Below are positions 61,497 through 64,000 of a DNA stretch of 64,000 nt, in pieces. Position 1 is the first letter of the stretch. Each line of letters begins with the position of its first letter. The translations under genes and the position numbers were made by a program. Location: the NCBI GenBank assembly GCA_024404675.1, contig JAKSPO010000001.1, positions 496,001-560,000 of the forward strand, read 5' to 3'. The DNA is from Lachnospiraceae bacterium (lineage in GTDB: Bacteria > Bacillota > Clostridia > Lachnospirales > Lachnospiraceae). Below the pieces are notes generated by a model that saw only the letters and a list, made by a program, of their open reading frames with translations, had not been told where the DNA came from and ran no database searches.

Positions 61497-64000
61497 TTAT
61501 TCATTGTCAATTACTTTAGCAAGAATCTGCAATACCTTATTGATATCAATCGGCTTTGCAAGATGTCCGTTCATACCACATTCCGCAGAACGCTTCTTGT
61601 CCTCGTCAAAGGCATGTGCGGTCATCGCGATGATCGGAATATTCGAAAGCGAGGTTTTCTCTAACTCACGAATCTTCTTCGTCGCCTCATAACCGTTCAT
61701 ACGAGGCATCTGGATATCCATCAGGATTGCGTCATAAGTGCCGGGCTGCGAGGAGCATACCTTCGATACGGCGATATCACCGTCCTCTGCTTCCTCCGTA
61801 AGAAGGCCTGCATCCTGCAGCAGATCGCCGATAATCTCACGGTTCATCACATTGTCCTCAACGACCAGAATACGGCGTCCCTTAAGGCGCTCAACATCTC
61901 CTGCCCGCTCGGTAACCATAGGCTTCACATCCTCTGCCTGGATACGGAAGGGAAGTGTCACCTGAACCGTAGTTCCTACGCCAACCTCGGAATCAATCTG
62001 AATGGTTCCGTCCATCAGGTCAACAAGCTTATGCACGATGGCCATACCAAGACCGGTACCCTCTACGCCGGAAAGCGTAGTATTCTTCTCGCGGGCGAAG
62101 GCATCAAAGATATGCGGCAGGAACTCCTTCGTCATACCGATACCGTGGTCACGAATCATGAAGGTATAATTGCCGAAGCCCGGTGCCGAACCTGCCTCCT
62201 CGCTGACGATGAAGAAGATGTCACTGTTGGCCTCGGAATACTTGATTGCATTATTCAAAACATTAATCAGCACCTGACGTACATGGAAATCATCCACATA
62301 GGCAAGCGGATGCGAAACGCCGTCTGCGCTGCAATGGAGGGTAATCTGCTTATTTTCCGCACATACACGACAAATGTCGAGAATTCTGTCGCAGTACTCG
62401 GAAATATTAACAGGCTTCGGATCGATTACAACCTGGTTGGATTCAATCTTCGACATATCTAAAACGTCGTCAAGAAGCTGCTCCAGATGCGTGCTTGAGA
62501 TTGCAATCTTATTGAGGCAGTCCTCCACACGCTCCGTATCGGAAAGATGTGAAAGCGCAAGCGTGGAATAGCCCTTGATGGCATTCATCGGGGTACGGAT
62601 ATCATGCGACATGTTGAACAAAAAGTCCGTCTTCGCCTGGCTTGCGGACTCGGCGATCGAACGCGCCTCCACCAGAAGGTGATGCTGCAGCTCGAGCTCC
62701 TTCTTCTGCTCGGCAATCTTTGCGTTCAGCTCCATCTGGTCTGCTGCCATATGGTCGATTCCCATGAAGGTAACAATAATAGTGGCCGGAACGCCATCCT
62801 TTCTCTCTACAACACGAAGGATTGCACGTCTCCACGGGTGCTCAAGATGGCTGATACGGTATACGATCTCACGGAAGTCCTCCTCAGCAAGGAACTGCTG
62901 GCATTTTCTCGGACTTGCAATCTGCATCATCGTATTGAAGTCTTCCTCATCCACTTCCTTGGCAAAGGACTCTACCACCTGGTCATAGGGACCTGCGATG
63001 AAGCGGCCTACCGGCATGGAGGTGGACTGCTTGTATGCGGTAATATAGTTGTTCTCAAGATCGGCGAAATATACGGATGCGTACTCATCAAGAAGTCGCT
63101 CGTTGATGAAATCACCGATAATCTCGTTATTAGCGGAAACCAGTGCAACGGAAACTGCCGTAGGCTCCTCGTTAATGTCGTCCGCCTTAATGAAGCGAAG
63201 CTTTCTGTACTCCATTCCGGTCGGCACGAGTACACGGAATACAATGTCAATGCTCTTACGCTTTCTGAGCTTTTCGAGGACATTGTCGAAGCGACCCTCC
63301 TGAAGGATTCGCTCACGATCTGCGGTATATACGAACTGGTTCACCATACGGCCGAATACCTCGTCGATATCCATACCGTTATTCTCGTCCGCCACCATAA
63401 CAACGTGGTTGCTTTCCGGGTTCTTCGTATAGGAAACGACCTGACGATCCGAAACATTTACGTAAAATACAGCCGAGTACTCGGTAGCAAGCGTCTGAAT
63501 AATCTTCGCATTACGCTCGGTTGCTGCCTGCAGACGCTTTTCCTCGCGGTACTGCTTATCCTTCTCGGCAAATGCAACGACAACCGCAGTCGGGTCGGAA
63601 TCCTGATCGTCAATCTTAACGATCTTCATCTCGGTATACAGATACTCGTTCTCATAGGCACGGCGGAAATAGCAGCTGAAGCTCTTCTTATGCATAAGCT
63701 TATGACGGATGGAAGAAAGTATCTCCATCATCATCGGCTTATCCTCGGGATATACCGAAGCATCAACGAAAAGCTCGAATGCGGAGGCACCCTGACGAAC
63801 CTTGGTAACAAGCTTACCGGTATCGCCCTTTATTCGATCGTTCATCGAATAAAGCTCGAACTGGAAGGTCTTCAGATCCACATAATAAAGTGCCGTATAT
63901 TCCGAGGTAAGAATGTCACTTACCGTACGAATCTTCTGCTCTCTTGTTACGGCCGCAAGCTCACCGTTCTTGTTGCGGAAGCCAATCAGCTGGATGAAGT
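61497..64000 (-). CDS. Hybrid histidine kinase with tandem PAS-like sensors, 5' truncated
   Basis: The frame stays open to the right edge (FIQLIGFRNKNGELAAV...), so the true start is outside; a GTG at 63881 is internal. At least three PAS-like repeats of about 130 residues are seen (each opens with a form of ALYYVDL, AVFYVNV or SVYFADL). Then come HisKA with phospho-His in NMSHDIRTPMNAIKGY, HATPase_c (DHGIGM, GTGLGMAIVH) and a C-terminal REC with the Asp in LMDIQMPRMNGY. No membrane segments are seen here. It is likely cotranscribed with the GGDEF/HD-GYP gene. Confidence 0.93.
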   Translation of the reverse strand, partial: FIQLIGFRNKNGELAAVTREQKIRTVSDILTSEYTALYYVDLKTFQFELYSMNDRIKGDTGKLVTKVRQGASAFELFVDASVYPEDKPMMMEILSSIRHKLMHKKSFSCYFRRAYENEYLYTEMKIVKIDDQDSDPTAVVVAFAEKDKQYREEKRLQAATERNAKIIQTLATEYSAVFYVNVSDRQVVSYTKNPESNHVVMVADENNGMDIDEVFGRMVNQFVYTADRERILQEGRFDNVLEKLRKRKSIDIVFRVLVPTGMEYRKLRFIKADDINEEPTAVSVALVSANNEIIGDFINERLLDEYASVYFADLENNYITAYKQSTSMPVGRFIAGPYDQVVESFAKEVDEEDFNTMMQIASPRKCQQFLAEEDFREIVYRISHLEHPWRRAILRVVERKDGVPATIIVTFMGIDHMAADQMELNAKIAEQKKELELQHHLLVEARSIAESASQAKTDFLFNMSHDIRTPMNAIKGYSTLALSHLSDTERVEDCLNKIAISSTHLEQLLDDVLDMSKIESNQVVIDPKPVNISEYCDRILDICRVCAENKQITLHCSADGVSHPLAYVDDFHVRQVLINVLNNAIKYSEANSDIFFIVSEEAGSAPGFGNYTFMIRDHGIGMTKEFLPHIFDAFAREKNTTLSGVEGTGLGMAIVHKLVDLMDGTIQIDSEVGVGTTVQVTLPFRIQAEDVKPMVTERAGDVERLKGRRILVVEDNVMNREIIGDLLQDAGLLTEEAEDGDIAVSKVCSSQPGTYDAILMDIQMPRMNGYEATKKIRELEKTSLSNIPIIAMTAHAFDEDKKRSAECGMNGHLAKPIDINKVLQILAKVIDNE

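Noticed and set aside
63879-63881. GTG as start of the hybrid histidine kinase
   Set aside because: The frame remains open to the window end and the upstream residues continue a PAS-like repeat, so the real start is beyond the window.
1-64000. Prophage, transposon or integrated plasmid
   Set aside because: No integrase, transposase, phage structural or replication genes were found, and gene content is mainly housekeeping with even composition.

Overview
The window looks like a chromosomal segment from a Firmicute of the class Clostridia, most probably family Lachnospiraceae. Base composition is near 50% GC. The basis is the gene families (DUF6142-type membrane protein, TGS-uridine-kinase fusion, FHA-FtsW fusion, MORN protein, GldA/F/G-DUF4340 ABC system, SigH-like sigma factor), the Phe T-box upstream of pheST, and dgt-dnaG-rpoD-trmK gene order. 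I cannot name a genus or species. No prophage, insertion sequence, integron or CRISPR array is visible. Nearly everything reads from the minus strand; the plus-strand genes are typA, the FHA-ftsW/PBP pair and the barnase/barstar pair.

Layout, left to right. 1-3056: purine genes purD (cut by the left edge), purN, purM, purE. 3111-9036: an M29-type aminopeptidase, a small membrane protein, pheT and pheS, with a T-box leader and promoter to 9375. 9575-14181: a GldA/F/G-like ABC transporter with a DUF4340 protein. 14254-15926: dapB and dapA, divergent from typA (16405-18222) across a 478-bp gap that holds two promoters and a possible structured RNA. 18418-22830: thrC, a COG2426 membrane protein, a zinc-ribbon membrane protein and a TPM-domain protein. 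22831-23257: thrC promoter plus a tandem palindromic repeat. 23258-23615: RNase P RNA. 23661-30139: nucleoside kinase, trmK, rpoD, dnaG, dgt. 30281-33410: FHA-FtsW and its partner penicillin-binding protein. 33345-41191: queH, hisC, an aminotransferase, a CpsD/CpsC/CpsB tyrosine-phosphorylation set and a large MORN-repeat protein. 41313-41384: tRNA-Thr. 41472-48149: SigH-like sigma factor, rlmB, mrnC, cysS, cysE and a DHHW/MBOAT O-acetylation pair. 48200-53223: three cell-surface proteins (cell-wall-binding repeats with transglutaminase, FN3 with VanX-like dipeptidase, lipoprotein). 53298-56272: tex, ispF, chorismate mutase. 56452-57382: a membrane-anchored barnase-type RNase and its barstar. 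57539-58462: AEC transporter. 58521-64000: two large signalling proteins, one a GGDEF/HD-GYP/REC protein and one a hybrid histidine kinase cut by the right edge.

Functionally, two themes stand out above housekeeping. One is the cell envelope: septal or elongation synthesis (FtsW/PBP), wall-binding and acetylating enzymes, and a polymer-control phosphorylation module without its glycosyltransferases. The other is signalling: c-di-GMP turnover next to a multi-PAS hybrid kinase. The least explained sequence is a family of about 40-bp palindromic repeats in intergenic DNA at three loci, two of which also carry a shared 37-nt hairpin. All homology calls are by eye; no searches were run.
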